Part shown: in pieces, positions 63,452 through 64,000 of the stretch
How positions within the stretch are numbered: position 1 is the stretch's first letter
Layout: every line of letters begins with the position of its first letter
Source of the DNA: Collinsella sp. TM09-10AT
GTDB taxonomy: Bacteria > Actinomycetota > Coriobacteriia > Coriobacteriales > Coriobacteriaceae
Length of the DNA: 64,000 nucleotides
Direction of reading: 5' to 3'
Assembly: GCF_003436275.1 (NCBI RefSeq)
Contig: NZ_QSOP01000004.1
Span: 62,001-126,000, forward strand
Position numbers and translations under genes: made by a program
The notes under the pieces: model-generated
Databases searched by the model: none
Told to the model about the DNA's origin: nothing
Seen by the model: only the letters and a program-made list of their open reading frames with translations

Positions 63452-64000
63452 ATGGACCAGAACCTTTTTAAATTCGACCTGATCGCCGAGGACCCGACGA
63501 CGCACGCGCGTGCCGGCGTACTGCACACCCCGCACGGCGACATCGAGACGCCGATTTTTATGCCCGTGGGCACCAAGGCAAACGTCAAGGGCATTCCTAC
63601 CGAGACTGTCAAGAAGCTCGGCGCCCAGATCGTGCTCGCCAATACCTATCATCTGTCCATGCGTCCCGGCGAGGACACCATCGCCGAGCTGGGCGGCCTG
63701 CACAAGTTCATGAACTGGCACGGCCCCATCCTCACCGACTCGGGCGGTTTCCAGGTCTTCAGCCACAACGATGCCGTCAAGCTCACCGATGAGGGCGTGC
63801 GCTTTATCGTCAACGATTACGACGGCCGCCACGTGTTTTGGACGCCCGAGGACAACATGGAAATCGCCATGAAACTCGGCTCCGATATCTGCATGCAGCT
63901 CGACCAGTGCCCGGGCTATCCCGCCACGCGCGCCTACGTTGAGCGCGCCGTTGAGCTGTCGAGCATGTGGGCCGAGCGCTGCTATAAGGCGCATACCCGC
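63452..64000 (+). CDS. tgt: tRNA-guanine transglycosylase, N-terminal part (runs off the window)
   Basis: The first 183 residues, with no stop before the window ends. MDQNLFKFDLIAEDPTTHAR starts behind AAGGAG. TPIFMPVGTKANVKG, LANTYHLSMRPGED, DSGGFQVFS and MQLDQCPGYPA are Tgt blocks; DSGGFQVFS carries a substrate-binding Asp. It exchanges guanine 34 for preQ1 in Asn, Asp, His and Tyr tRNAs, the step before QueA and QueH. The catalytic nucleophile Asp and zinc site lie beyond the window. Confidence 0.95.
   Translation, partial: MDQNLFKFDLIAEDPTTHARAGVLHTPHGDIETPIFMPVGTKANVKGIPTETVKKLGAQIVLANTYHLSMRPGEDTIAELGGLHKFMNWHGPILTDSGGFQVFSHNDAVKLTDEGVRFIVNDYDGRHVFWTPEDNMEIAMKLGSDICMQLDQCPGYPATRAYVERAVELSSMWAERCYKAHTR

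Overview
The window is a gene-dense, high-GC chromosomal segment of an anaerobic actinobacterium. Protein style, codon use, gene content (desulfoferrodoxin, formate-tetrahydrofolate ligase, C69 dipeptidases, many intergenic palindromes) and the Gram-positive surface proteins fit the Coriobacteriia, most likely Collinsella or a close relative. That assignment is inference; no rRNA gene is present to settle it. I see no prophage, CRISPR array, tRNA gene or complete insertion sequence.

Layout. 1-5.7 kb: end of an M42 aminopeptidase, an HTH-HipA-like kinase fusion, mnmA, cysK with a divergent Rrf2 regulator, a small membrane protein and a YerC/TrpR-like regulator. 5.9-22.8 kb: genome maintenance (AddB-like and AddA nuclease-helicase, DnaE, a SWIM-SNF2 ATPase), desulfoferrodoxin, and a NAD synthetase homologue whose two active sites both look degenerate. 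23-27 kb: ruvCAB behind an SOS-like box, then fhs. 27-37 kb: membrane and surface proteins (PASTA-like protein, predicted Mn exporter, zinc-ribbon protein, YhcG-type nuclease, Tat-exported wall-anchored PI-PLC-like protein, two paralogous lipoproteins). 37-43 kb: fchA-folD, a C69 dipeptidase and an AarF/UbiB kinase. 42.8-47.9 kb: a cobalamin riboswitch followed by two surface proteins with transcobalamin-like DUF4430 domains. 48-58 kb: two GtrA proteins, class III FBPase, DegV, a TIM-barrel protein, an RNA m5C methyltransferase, a divergent MetRS-like protein and a DUF3267 protein. 58-64 kb: queuosine genes queH, queA and tgt, interleaved with a coiled-coil membrane protein and an SDR.

How the genes work together. 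Fhs, FchA and FolD form the tetrahydrofolate one-carbon branch. This FolD lacks the cyclohydrolase lysine and glutamine, so FchA probably supplies that step. QueH, QueA and Tgt cover the last steps of queuosine-tRNA synthesis. AddAB and RuvCAB cover recombination repair. The riboswitch/DUF4430 pair looks like a Gram-positive corrinoid-capture system: a C-terminally anchored protein with four DUF4430 domains and a beta-propeller, plus a membrane-tethered partner.

Two results deserve follow-up first. One is the DUF4430 locus. The other is a 147-149 nt element found three times, each immediately after a stop codon on the same strand. Its stems differ in sequence between copies but keep pairing, while its single-stranded boxes are conserved, which indicates a structured RNA. 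Two of the copies are followed by a second palindromic repeat, and several REP-like palindromes with GGGACG-type cores lie elsewhere between genes.
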